Assembly (NCBI RefSeq): GCF_016793285.1
Contig: NZ_JAEUMO010000032.1
Coordinates: 21,249 to 85,248, forward strand
DNA from: Phenylobacterium sp.
Lineage (GTDB): Bacteria; Pseudomonadota; Alphaproteobacteria; Caulobacterales; Caulobacteraceae
Direction of reading: 5' to 3'
Length of the DNA: 64,000 bases
The first letter of the stretch is position 1. Each line of letters begins with the position of its first letter. Below the pieces are notes generated by a model that was given only the letters and a program-made list of their open reading frames with translations, made no database searches and had not been told where the DNA came from. The translations under genes were made by a program, and so were the position numbers. This document shows, piece after piece, positions 15,774 through 24,551 of the stretch.

Positions 15774-17516
15774 ATGGAGGGGCTTCGCCATCGGGCGCTG
15801 CGTATGGGCCGCAAGGCCCGCTGGTGTCTGCTCGCCCTGGCGACCACGGCGCTCTCGCCGACCGGCCTGACATGGGCCCAGCCCGCGCCGCAGGCGGCCG
15901 TCCCCGGCACCAGCGCCGCGGAAGTGAACCCGTCCAGCCGCATCACCCGTCCGCCGCCCCGCCGTTCCAGCGGCGCGTTCACGCCTGAGCCGCCCGGCCC
16001 CTGCCCGCTCGAGAGCTCCGACGTGCAGGTCACGCTGAACGCGGTGACGTTCCAGGGCGCGACGGCGGTGAGCCCGGACGACCTGCGCGCGGCCTACGCC
16101 GACGTCCTGGGCAAGCCGCAGCCCGTCTCCGTGATCTGCCAGATCCGCGACCGCGCGGCGCGCATCGTGTTCGACTCCGGCGTCCTGGCCCGGGTGGAGA
16201 TCCCGGAACAGCGCATCGCCGGCGGCTCGCTGGTGCTCGAGGTGATCGAGGCACACGTCGTCAACGTCCGCGTCCGCGGCGACGTGGGCCCGGCCCAGGC
16301 CGCCGTCGAGCGCTATGCCGAGAAGCTGCGCGGCATGAAGCCGTTCGACATGGCCAGGGCCCAGCGCTACCTGCTGCTGGCGTCCGACGTCCCGGGCATC
16401 CGCGCCCGCGCGGCCGTGCGGCCCTCCACCAGCGCCGAGCGCGGCGCGGTCGACATCGACATCACGGTGGCCAAAGAAGGCCCCGACGTCTTCGCCAACG
16501 TGCAGAACACCGGCTCGAAGCAGGTGGGCCGCTGGGGCGGCCTCGTGCGCGGGGAGTTCTCGGGGTACACCGAGTACGGGGAGTCCACCGCGCTCACCGC
16601 CTTCCACACCCTGGACTCCAACGAGCAGTGGCTGGTGCAGATCGCCGAGACCGCCCGCTTCGGCGGCGAGGGCCTGGTCGGCCGCGGGTCGTTCACCTAC
16701 GGGGAGAGCCGCCCCGGCGACTTCCTCAAGCCGCTGGACCTGAAGAGCAGGTCGGTGGTCGGCAACCTCGAGGCCGCCTACCCGGTCATCCGCTCGCGCA
16801 GCCAGAACCTGAACGTCGCCGGCGGCTTCGACCTGATCGACCAGAAGACCCGCCCCTCTGGCGCGGCGCTGCTCAGCCACGACAAGCTGCGCATCGTCTA
16901 CGCGCGCATGGACGGCGACTACCGCACCGAGATCGCAGGGCGGCCCGTGCTGACCAGCGGCGCGTTCAGCGTGCGCAAGGGACTCGACGTCTTCGGCGCC
17001 AGCGACGCGGGCGACCTGTTGCTGACCCGCGGGCTCGGCAAGCCCGAGGCCTGGGTGGTGCGCGCCCAGGGCGGCAGCGACATCGCGCTCACCGACCGCC
17101 TCACCGGCCAGGTGCGCATGCAGGCGCAGTACGCCGGCAGCACGCTGATGCCCTACGAGCAGATCTCGCTGGGCGGCCTCACGGTCGGCCGCGGCTACGA
17201 CCCGGCGGCGCTGCTGGGCGACAAGGGGATCTCCGCCGCGGCCGAGGTGCGCTACGGCCCCGTGCAGTTGCATCCCAAGATAGCGGCGGCGCCGTATGCT
17301 TTCTTCGACGCCGGCTGGGTCTCCAACAACAACGCCGCGGTGTCCGGGGTGCAGAAGGACAGAAGCCTGAAGTCGATCGGCGCGGGGGTCGTGTTCCGGC
17401 TGTTCAGCCGCGCCAACCTGGAAGTCACCTACGCCCATCCACTCGACGCCACCCGGACGGGGGGTTCGCGTCCTAGCGACCGTGTGCTGATCCAGCTCAC
17501 GGCGAGCCTGCTATGA
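15774..17516 (+). CDS. Two-partner secretion transporter (ShlB/FhaC/HecB family)
   Basis: Outer-membrane TpsB transporter. The signal peptide is long, with a basic n-region (MEGLRHRALRMGRKARW) and a cut near LTWAQP. A Pro-rich linker follows, then POTRA-type domains (about residues 75-240, including VTFQGATAVSPDDLRAAY). The C-terminal 16-strand-type barrel carries the conserved GGLTVGRGYDPAALLGDKG segment (the VRGY motif region) and ends in a hydrophobic residue. Start candidates are GTG 15750, ATG 15774 and ATG 15804. I chose 15774 because GGGGG lies six bases upstream and the signal peptide is complete. It is followed after 16 bp by its likely cargo exoprotein. It recognises the TPS domain in the periplasm and moves the exoprotein to the surface. 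Confidence 0.9.
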   Translation: MEGLRHRALRMGRKARWCLLALATTALSPTGLTWAQPAPQAAVPGTSAAEVNPSSRITRPPPRRSSGAFTPEPPGPCPLESSDVQVTLNAVTFQGATAVSPDDLRAAYADVLGKPQPVSVICQIRDRAARIVFDSGVLARVEIPEQRIAGGSLVLEVIEAHVVNVRVRGDVGPAQAAVERYAEKLRGMKPFDMARAQRYLLLASDVPGIRARAAVRPSTSAERGAVDIDITVAKEGPDVFANVQNTGSKQVGRWGGLVRGEFSGYTEYGESTALTAFHTLDSNEQWLVQIAETARFGGEGLVGRGSFTYGESRPGDFLKPLDLKSRSVVGNLEAAYPVIRSRSQNLNVAGGFDLIDQKTRPSGAALLSHDKLRIVYARMDGDYRTEIAGRPVLTSGAFSVRKGLDVFGASDAGDLLLTRGLGKPEAWVVRAQGGSDIALTDRLTGQVRMQAQYAGSTLMPYEQISLGGLTVGRGYDPAALLGDKGISAAAEVRYGPVQLHPKIAAAPYAFFDAGWVSNNNAAVSGVQKDRSLKSIGAGVVFRLFSRANLEVTYAHPLDATRTGGSRPSDRVLIQLTASLL

Positions 17517-17532
17517 TGCGGAAAGAGTAAGC

Positions 17533-20500
17533 ATGCCGACGTTCATCATGACGCCCGAGGCCCGCCGCCGGCTCTTGTACGCGCGGACGGCGCTGTGCGG
17601 GGCGCTGGCCGGCTTCCATGCGTTCACGCCCGCCACCTCGTTCGCGCTTCCCGTGGGCGGCATCCCCGAGGTCAACGCCGGCGGCGGCAATCCGACGATC
17701 ACGACCTCGACCGACCGGACGGATGTCCGGCTGAACGCGCCGCGCACCGTCCTGTCGTGGACGACCTTCAACGTCGGCCCCGAAGAGACCGTCAGCTTCC
17801 AGTTCAACGACAAGAGCTGGATCGTCTTGAACAAGGTCACCGGCCTCACGCCGTCGAAGATCGAAGGCGTGGTCGAAGGCAAGGTCGGCTCGGCCTACGG
17901 CGGCAACGTCTGGTTCTCGTCGCAGAACAGCATCATCTTCGGCAAGGGCTCGCAGGTCGACGCGGGCAGCCTGTTCGTCGCCATCGGCACCCCCAACACC
18001 GCCGACTTCCTGAACCCCGCCAACACCCTCTTCTCGTTCAACGGCAGCGACGCGCTGCCGAACTCGCGGATCATGGTGCTGTCCAACGCCACGGTGACGG
18101 CGCACGGCGGCATGGTCGCCATGATGGGGCCGACCATCCAGACCCGGGCCAACGCCCTGGTCAGCGCCACCAGCGGCAGCGTCCTCTACGGCTCGGCCAA
18201 GAACTTCCAGATCCGCCTCGCGCCCGGCGCGGGCGGCGACTTCGATCTGGTCGACTTCATCGTCCCCAACGCCAGCGACGGCGCCGAAAGCCAGGTGGCG
18301 ATCGACCTGGGCGGCGACACGCGCGGCGACACCGTCTTCCTGGCGGCGGTCTCGAAGTCGGCGATCGGCAGCGCGGTCATCAACCTCGAAGGCATGGTCA
18401 CGGCCCAGGCGGCGAAGGCCGACGGCGGCGACATCGTGCTGTCGGGCGGCGCAGGCATCGCCAACCGCACGGCCGGCCCCTCGCTGGACGGCGCGGCGAC
18501 CACCGACATCTACCTGAACAAGGCCGTGGCCTCCCGCGACCTGCAGATCCGCAACGTGGGCCGCATCTTCGGCCGCCCGTGGGTCCGCCCCCTCGAGGAG
18601 ACCCGGGACCCGCCGACCATCGCGGACGACAACACCCCGCCCGAGTGCGACGACCACTACTGCGACAACGGCGGCGGCAATGGAAACGGCAACGGAAACG
18701 GGAACGGGAACGGGAACGGCAACGGAAACGGGAATGGCAACGGGAACGGGATGTTCCCGAACATCGTCGAGTCCGTCGTCCTCGACCGCGCGCTGGTCTC
18801 GGCGCTGTTCGACCCGACTGCGATCGCGGCGATCAACGTCGGCCGAGACGCCCGGATCCAGGCCACCGCGTCGATCGAGCTCGGCCGCATCGTGGCCGCA
18901 CGCGACGTCACGGTCACCGGTCCGCAGATCAAGGCCAACAGCCTCATCGCCAGCGGCAACCTGACCGCGACCTCCACCCAGGGCGACGTGCTGCTCGCGG
19001 GCGTCGGCGTCATGCGCGAAGGCGTGATCAGCGGGCGGCAGGACGTGAAGATCGACGCCATCTCGGCGCCGACCAGGCTCACCGTCACCTCGGGCCGCGA
19101 CATCACCATCGGCGACGGCGTCTCATCCGTCGCCGGCGTGATCAACCTGTCGGCGCCGCAGAACGTCTCGCTCGATCTCGCCGACGCCAAGGTCGACACC
19201 ATCACCGCCGGCGGCAGCGTGAACCTCCGGGGCGGCGCGATCGAGGCCAACACGGTCACCGCGCCGCGCGTGTTCGGGATGGCGCAGAGCCTGAAGCTGG
19301 GCACGGTCACCTCCACCGGCGACCTCTACGTCGTCGCCACCAGCGGTGATGCGATCGTCGGCAAGGCGACCGCCGGCGACGACATCTACGTCATCGCCAA
19401 TCACGGGACCGCCTCGCTCGGCGACGCGACCCTCACCGGCGGCGCGCCGGACGCAGTGCAGATCGAGTTCGTCGGCAGCCCCGACGCGGCGGGCAACGGC
19501 CGCGTCGTCCGGGTCGAATCGATCGACCTCGACGCCAGGCTGGGCCTGGGCACGGGCGGCGTCACCGGCGCGACGCGGGTCGATGTGCGGGCCGGCCGCG
19601 ACGCCATCGTCGACGTGCTGCGCGAGACGCCTGGCGCGGTCTCGGTGATCGCCTCGCGCGACGCGACGCTCAAGGCGCCGACCGTCCGCCTCGACAACGT
19701 CTCGGCCGGCCGCGACCTGACGGTCGGCTCGACCACCGGCGACTTCACCCTCGCCAACTCGCTCACGGCGACGCGGAACATCACGATCACCGCGGCGGGC
19801 GCGCTGCGCGTGACCGACGTGCGGGCCGACTCCGGCTCGGTGTCCCTGGTCGGCGGCACGGTCACGGCCGGCGCGGTCAGCGCCAGCGAGGACCTGACGC
19901 TGCGGGCCACCAGCGCCAACGGCTCGGTCACGACCACCAGCTACCGCACGGGCCGCGACCTGATCATCCAGGGCACGACGCTCAGCCTCGGCTCCGCGAT
20001 CGGGCCGGTTACGCGCGATCTTTCCATCACGTCGCTCGGAAACTTCACGTCCGCCACAGCGCTCAGCGCCGGCCGGGACCTGACCATCGACGTGGCGGGC
20101 ACGGCCCGGGTCGCGGCGCTGACCGCCGCCGGAACGCTGCGCATCGCCGCCGGGGACCTGGACCTCACCGGTCCGGCTACCGCGGCCAACGCCCAGATCG
20201 AGTCCAAGACCGGGGCGCTGCGGGTCGGCGGCGCGGCCGGAGGCTCGGGCGCGCTGATCCTCGACAACACCGAGTTCGGCCAGCTCCGCGTGGCGGGCAA
20301 CCTGCGCCTGTTCGCCGGCTCCCCGACGGGCGGCACGCGCGGCGATCTCTTCCTGCAGACACTGTCGATCAATCCGGCGAACACGCCGAACGTCGCGTTC
20401 CTCGTGGGCTCCAACAACAACGCCCAGGTCACGGGCATCGTCGCGCCGAGCGCCAGCGGCGGGATCCTCCGGATCGGCGACGCGACCGACCTCTCCTGGC

Positions 20501-21360
20501 GCCCGAACTCGATCCTCGTCTCCGGCGCGCTCGGCGCGGCGACCTTCAACGGCGGCCAGTACACCGACGTGCGCGCCTTCACCGAGGTGCGGCTGGCGTC
20601 CCGCAACGACATCCTCCTGGGCTCGCAGCGGTTCATCACCCTCGTCCAGGGCACGGCGGTCGGCGCCATCGACGGCCTCGCCGGCAAGGGTCCGACCGGC
20701 GACGAGACCAACAAGGTCTTCATCTCGGCCGGCAAGCTCGAGGTCTCGTCCGACCAGAAGGTGGTCAGCCAGAACACCTCGGCGATCCAGCTCGGGCAGG
20801 CGGTGGGCGTTTTCTTGACCGGACAGTCGAACCCGGCCCTCGTCATCGACCCGCCGAAGATCGTGGAGCTCTGGGGCGCGTTCTCGGGCGCGAACGGCCA
20901 GGTCGTGGGCGGAACCAGCGCGGGGACCGCGGTGAGCTTCACGATCGTCGACGCCAACGGCGCGCCGGTCAGCAAGCCCGCCGACGCCAACTACCGCTTC
21001 AACAGTTGCGACGTGGGCACCCAGAACTGCTCGCCGGCCTTCGTGTCCGGCGGCGGCGGCGGGACCGGCGGCGGTTCGGGCAGCGACAACGTCGTGACCT
21101 CGCAGCTCAGCGCCGGCGTGCTCGCAGCCCGTGACCAGCTCGGCAGCACCGGCTCGATCCTGGGCAACGACTCCTCGAACTCCAACGACTCGAAGAGCTC
21201 CGAAGAGGCCGGAGAGGCGCAGGTCTCGTCCGAAAGCCTGATCGCTCCCAATGTCGTCCTGGGCGTGGCGCCCCCGGCGACCGACGAAATCGTCACCGAT
21301 CCGGTCACCACCGGCACCGGCAGCGAAGAGATCTGGCGCCAGCGCAGGCAGCAGAAATGA
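17533..21360 (+). CDS. Two-partner secretion exoprotein (filamentous haemagglutinin-like)
   Basis: A 1275-residue TpsA protein. It has an extended signal region (to about residue 37) and an N-terminal TPS/haemagglutination-activity domain (about 38-300). That domain contains SWTTFNVGPEETVSFQF, NKVTGLTPSKIEG and NVWFSSQNSIIFGKGSQVDAGSL. A Gly-Asn repeat linker lies near residues 379-406. A long right-handed beta-helix of repeated GRDLTI/GNLTA-type strands follows (about 430-1100). The C-terminal tail is low-complexity Gly/Ser/Asn with a Cys pair. It is expected to be exported through the upstream TpsB and displayed as an adhesin or surface fibre. GAAAGAG precedes the ATG at 17533. Its TGA overlaps the ATG of the CHAT gene. 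Confidence 0.9.
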   Translation: MPTFIMTPEARRRLLYARTALCGALAGFHAFTPATSFALPVGGIPEVNAGGGNPTITTSTDRTDVRLNAPRTVLSWTTFNVGPEETVSFQFNDKSWIVLNKVTGLTPSKIEGVVEGKVGSAYGGNVWFSSQNSIIFGKGSQVDAGSLFVAIGTPNTADFLNPANTLFSFNGSDALPNSRIMVLSNATVTAHGGMVAMMGPTIQTRANALVSATSGSVLYGSAKNFQIRLAPGAGGDFDLVDFIVPNASDGAESQVAIDLGGDTRGDTVFLAAVSKSAIGSAVINLEGMVTAQAAKADGGDIVLSGGAGIANRTAGPSLDGAATTDIYLNKAVASRDLQIRNVGRIFGRPWVRPLEETRDPPTIADDNTPPECDDHYCDNGGGNGNGNGNGNGNGNGNGNGNGNGNGMFPNIVESVVLDRALVSALFDPTAIAAINVGRDARIQATASIELGRIVAARDVTVTGPQIKANSLIASGNLTATSTQGDVLLAGVGVMREGVISGRQDVKIDAISAPTRLTVTSGRDITIGDGVSSVAGVINLSAPQNVSLDLADAKVDTITAGGSVNLRGGAIEANTVTAPRVFGMAQSLKLGTVTSTGDLYVVATSGDAIVGKATAGDDIYVIANHGTASLGDATLTGGAPDAVQIEFVGSPDAAGNGRVVRVESIDLDARLGLGTGGVTGATRVDVRAGRDAIVDVLRETPGAVSVIASRDATLKAPTVRLDNVSAGRDLTVGSTTGDFTLANSLTATRNITITAAGALRVTDVRADSGSVSLVGGTVTAGAVSASEDLTLRATSANGSVTTTSYRTGRDLIIQGTTLSLGSAIGPVTRDLSITSLGNFTSATALSAGRDLTIDVAGTARVAALTAAGTLRIAAGDLDLTGPATAANAQIESKTGALRVGGAAGGSGALILDNTEFGQLRVAGNLRLFAGSPTGGTRGDLFLQTLSINPANTPNVAFLVGSNNNAQVTGIVAPSASGGILRIGDATDLSWRPNSILVSGALGAATFNGGQYTDVRAFTEVRLASRNDILLGSQRFITLVQGTAVGAIDGLAGKGPTGDETNKVFISAGKLEVSSDQKVVSQNTSAIQLGQAVGVFLTGQSNPALVIDPPKIVELWGAFSGANGQVVGGTSAGTAVSFTIVDANGAPVSKPADANYRFNSCDVGTQNCSPAFVSGGGGGTGGGSGSDNVVTSQLSAGVLAARDQLGSTGSILGNDSSNSNDSKSSEEAGEAQVSSESLIAPNVVLGVAPPATDEIVTDPVTTGTGSEEIWRQRRQQK
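18669..18750 (+). repeat. In-frame GGNAAY hexanucleotide repeat (Gly-Asn)n
   Basis: About thirteen tandem copies of a six-base unit (GGC/GGA/GGG followed by AAC or AAT) encode alternating Gly-Asn inside the exoprotein, right after a Cys pair (CDDHYC). Copy changes by slippage would stay in frame and only alter linker length. This can be a hypervariable spacer between the secretion domain and the fibre. Confidence 0.9.
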
Positions 21361-24300
21361 TCGTGAAGCGTCTCCTCCTCGCGCTTTCGGGCGCGCTCGT
21401 CCTGGCGTCGCCGGCCGGAGCCCAGACCCGCGCCGACCTGATCCCGCTGGGCCAGAGCGCCGCCTCCGGGGCCGTCTGCACCGCCGTGCGCGACTACGAC
21501 GACCCGGTCGTCCAGGGTCCGGGCCGCCGCGGCTGGAACATCCGCTGCCGCGGCTGGGAGGGCAGCCTGGGGCGGCTCTACACCTTCGAGAAGGGCGACG
21601 TCGGCCCCTGGGAGACGGCGCTCACGGGCCGCGCCCAGTGCTCCGAGCAGAAGACGGAGAGCATCGCCGGCCTCGGCGCCGCCAACCGCCGCGCCTGCCG
21701 CAGCGCCCGGGGCAGCGCGCCGTACCTCGCCTACACCACCAGGCGCGGCGGCGGGACGTTCACGGCCGAAGGGCCCGCGCAGATCGCCGATGTCCTTGAG
21801 ACCGGGCTCAAGGTGGTCTCCGGCGCGATGAAGGCGCCGGCCGCCAACGACGTACAGACCTCGGCCGCCAGCGCCGAGATCGCCGCCGACTTCGGCGGCG
21901 CCACCGGCGGGCTCGCCCGCTCGCAGGCCGCCGCCGCGGCGGACCCGGCCCGCCTGCGCGCCCGCGCTTACGTCCAGAACAACGAGTGGCGGTTCGAACA
22001 GGCCGAGACCGACTTCCAGGCGCTCGTCGCCGACGCCGAGGCGCGCCGCGCGCCGCCGGCCGAGATGGGCGAGGCGCTGCTGAACCTGGCGCTCAACGTG
22101 TCCAACAACGGCCGCTTCGCCGAGGCCGACCGCCTGTTCCGCGACGCCGACGTACAGGTGGCCGCCGCCAACGATCCCTTCCTGTCGTCGCAGGCCCGCG
22201 TCTATCGCGCGCTGCATCTGCGCAACGCCGGCCGCTTCGCCGAGGCCGCGCAGGCGGCGCAGGCCGCCTTGCGCGCCAGCGAGCAGGTCCGCGCCTCGCA
22301 GGGACTCGGCATGACCGGGCCGCAGGTGACCAGGACGGCCGACGGCGCCGTCGCCATCGGCGGCGACCTCTCGACCGCGCTCAACAGCCGCCCTGCCGGC
22401 CGTGACGTGCTGGGCGGCTCCAAGGTGTCACTCTCCGACCGCCTGATCGTGCAGGACGCCCAGGCCCTCGAAGTGGCGGGCTCCTCGCTCGCCGCCCAGG
22501 GCGACGCCGCGGCCGGTCGCGAGGCGCTGGTTCGCGCGCAACGGCTGCTGACCAACGCCGAGGCCAACGGGGCCCTGAACGTGTGGCTGCGCGCTCGCAT
22601 CGAGGCCGACCTGGCCGAGATCGACCTGGACCAGGGCCAGGCCGCTGCGGCCATCGCCAAGTACCAGACCGCGGTGCGCACCATCCGCCTGCGTCACGCG
22701 GGCACGGCCGCCGAGGGCGGCCTGCTGCTCGATCTCGGCCGCGCGCAGGTCGCCGCAGGCCAGGAGGACGCTGCGCTCGACACCTATGCCCACGCCTTCG
22801 AGCTGTTCCAGGCCCAGCGGGGCGCGCTCGGCGCGTCGGCCGATGACGCGGCCCCCTACTTCGACCTGCTGATCAAGCGCATCGCCGGCGATCCCGCCCG
22901 GGCGGCGGACTACAAGGCCCGCTTCTTCTCCGCCGCGGCCAGCGTGATCTCGAACGCCACGGCCCAGACGGTCTCGAAGCTGGCGGCCCGCGTCGCCTCG
23001 GGCGACAGTGCGACCACCGGCCTCGTCCGGGCGCTCGAGGACACCCGCCGCGAACTGCGCGCCGCCGAGGCGCAGGCCGCCCAGTTGCAGGCCGCCAACG
23101 CCTATGCCGGCGCCGAGCGGACCGACATCGAGACCCGCCTGAAGGCGCTGCAGACCCAGGCCGACGGCCTGGAGGCCCAGCTCCTGTCCGCCAACCCGCG
23201 CTATTCCCAGCTCGTCTCGTCGACCGCGACCCTCGCCGACCTCCAGAAGGCCCTCGGCCCCGACGAGGTCTACGTGAAGGTGCTGACGCTCAACACGAAG
23301 AGCTACGGCATGTTCGTGTCGAAGACCGACGCCAGGGCCTACGGGATCGCCGCCAGCCGCGGCGTGATCGCCGCCGACGTGCGCCGCCTGCGCTCGGTGT
23401 TCGAGGACGACGAGAGCCTGCCGCCCTTCGACGTGGCCCGCTCGTACGGCCTCTACAAGCAACTGTTCGGTCCCGTCGCGGCCGAGGTCGCCGCCGCCAG
23501 GCATCTGATCTACGAGCCGGACGGCGCGCTGATCTCGCTGCCGGTAGCCACCATGGTCACCGCCGATCCGGCCGCCCTGGTGGCCGCGGCCGGCCCCGGC
23601 AAGGACGTCGACTACCGCAAGGTCGCCTGGCTGGGCGCCAAGACCGACTCGGCGCTGGTCCTTTCGGCGGCGAGCTTCCTGCAATCGCGGGCGTTCGCGC
23701 CGTCGCGGGCCAAGCAGAGCTTCCTGGCCTTCGCCGACCCGACGACGCCGATGAAGAGCGACCCGAACGCCTATTCGTCGGTCGTGCGCCGCTCGGTCAG
23801 CCTGCGCAGCACGTCGAGCCGCGACAACGCCACGAACGTCTGCGAGAGCACGCGCCTGGCGCTGCTCCAGATGCCGCCGCTCCCCGACACCGCCGACGAG
23901 GTCCGCGCGGTGGCCGCCAGCGTCGGCGGCGCCTCGCCCAGCGACATCATCATCGGCGCGCCCTTCACCGACAACGCCGTGAAAGCCCGGAGCGACCTCG
24001 CCGACTACAAGGTCCTCTACTTCGCGACCCACGGCCTGCTGCCGCAGCCGTCGGCCTGCCTGCCCGAGCCGGCGCTGATGACCTCCGTGGGCGTCGACGG
24101 CTCGGACGGCCTGCTCGACACCAGCGAGATCCTGGACCTGAAGCTCGACGCCGACTTGGTCGTGCTGTCGGCCTGCGACACCGGCGGCGCCGGCGGCGAC
24201 TCCTCGACCACCGGCCTTCAGGGCGGCGGCGAGGCGCTGGGCGGCCTGACGCGCGCGGTCATCTACGCCGGCGGACGCAGCCTGATCGTCTCGCACTGGT

Positions 24301-24515
24301 CGGTGGACTCGGTGGCGACGGTGCGGCTGATGACCGGCATGTTCTCGGCGGGCGCACCCAGCAAGGCCGAGTCGCTGACCGTCTCGCAGCGGGCGCTACA
24401 GCAGAACGAGCAGTTCTCGCATCCCTACTTCTGGGCTCCCTTCACCATCGTGGGCGACGGCTCCAAGCCGCTGCCCGCGGCGACGGGCTCCACCCGCACG
24501 GCCTCCTCGAACTAG
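21357..24515 (+). CDS. Exported TPR-CHAT caspase-like protein
   Basis: A 1052-residue protein with a Sec signal peptide (MIVKRLLLALSGALVLASPAGAQ). Order: a small N-terminal domain with paired Cys (about 25-130), TPR-like helices (about 190-520), a coiled coil (about 555-620), then a CHAT domain (about 640-1040). The caspase-type dyad is visible as His892 in FATHG and Cys940 in LSACDTGG, with the EALGGLTRAVIYAGGRSLIVSHW segment region after it. The gene overlaps the exoprotein stop as ATGA, so the two are co-translated. A protease acting in the periplasm or at the surface on the exoprotein is a reasonable inference. CHAT proteins are more often described as cytoplasmic. Confidence 0.9.
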   Translation: MIVKRLLLALSGALVLASPAGAQTRADLIPLGQSAASGAVCTAVRDYDDPVVQGPGRRGWNIRCRGWEGSLGRLYTFEKGDVGPWETALTGRAQCSEQKTESIAGLGAANRRACRSARGSAPYLAYTTRRGGGTFTAEGPAQIADVLETGLKVVSGAMKAPAANDVQTSAASAEIAADFGGATGGLARSQAAAAADPARLRARAYVQNNEWRFEQAETDFQALVADAEARRAPPAEMGEALLNLALNVSNNGRFAEADRLFRDADVQVAAANDPFLSSQARVYRALHLRNAGRFAEAAQAAQAALRASEQVRASQGLGMTGPQVTRTADGAVAIGGDLSTALNSRPAGRDVLGGSKVSLSDRLIVQDAQALEVAGSSLAAQGDAAAGREALVRAQRLLTNAEANGALNVWLRARIEADLAEIDLDQGQAAAAIAKYQTAVRTIRLRHAGTAAEGGLLLDLGRAQVAAGQEDAALDTYAHAFELFQAQRGALGASADDAAPYFDLLIKRIAGDPARAADYKARFFSAAASVISNATAQTVSKLAARVASGDSATTGLVRALEDTRRELRAAEAQAAQLQAANAYAGAERTDIETRLKALQTQADGLEAQLLSANPRYSQLVSSTATLADLQKALGPDEVYVKVLTLNTKSYGMFVSKTDARAYGIAASRGVIAADVRRLRSVFEDDESLPPFDVARSYGLYKQLFGPVAAEVAAARHLIYEPDGALISLPVATMVTADPAALVAAAGPGKDVDYRKVAWLGAKTDSALVLSAASFLQSRAFAPSRAKQSFLAFADPTTPMKSDPNAYSSVVRRSVSLRSTSSRDNATNVCESTRLALLQMPPLPDTADEVRAVAASVGGASPSDIIIGAPFTDNAVKARSDLADYKVLYFATHGLLPQPSACLPEPALMTSVGVDGSDGLLDTSEILDLKLDADLVVLSACDTGGAGGDSSTTGLQGGGEALGGLTRAVIYAGGRSLIVSHWSVDSVATVRLMTGMFSAGAPSKAESLTVSQRALQQNEQFSHPYFWAPFTIVGDGSKPLPAATGSTRTASSN

Positions 24516-24551
24516 CGGCGGCGGCCGATCCGGCCGCCTCCGAAGGCCCGC

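Noticed and set aside
18669-18750. Possible CRISPR or direct-repeat array
   Set aside because: The repeat is a six-base tandem unit without spacers inside a reading frame, so it is a coding minisatellite.
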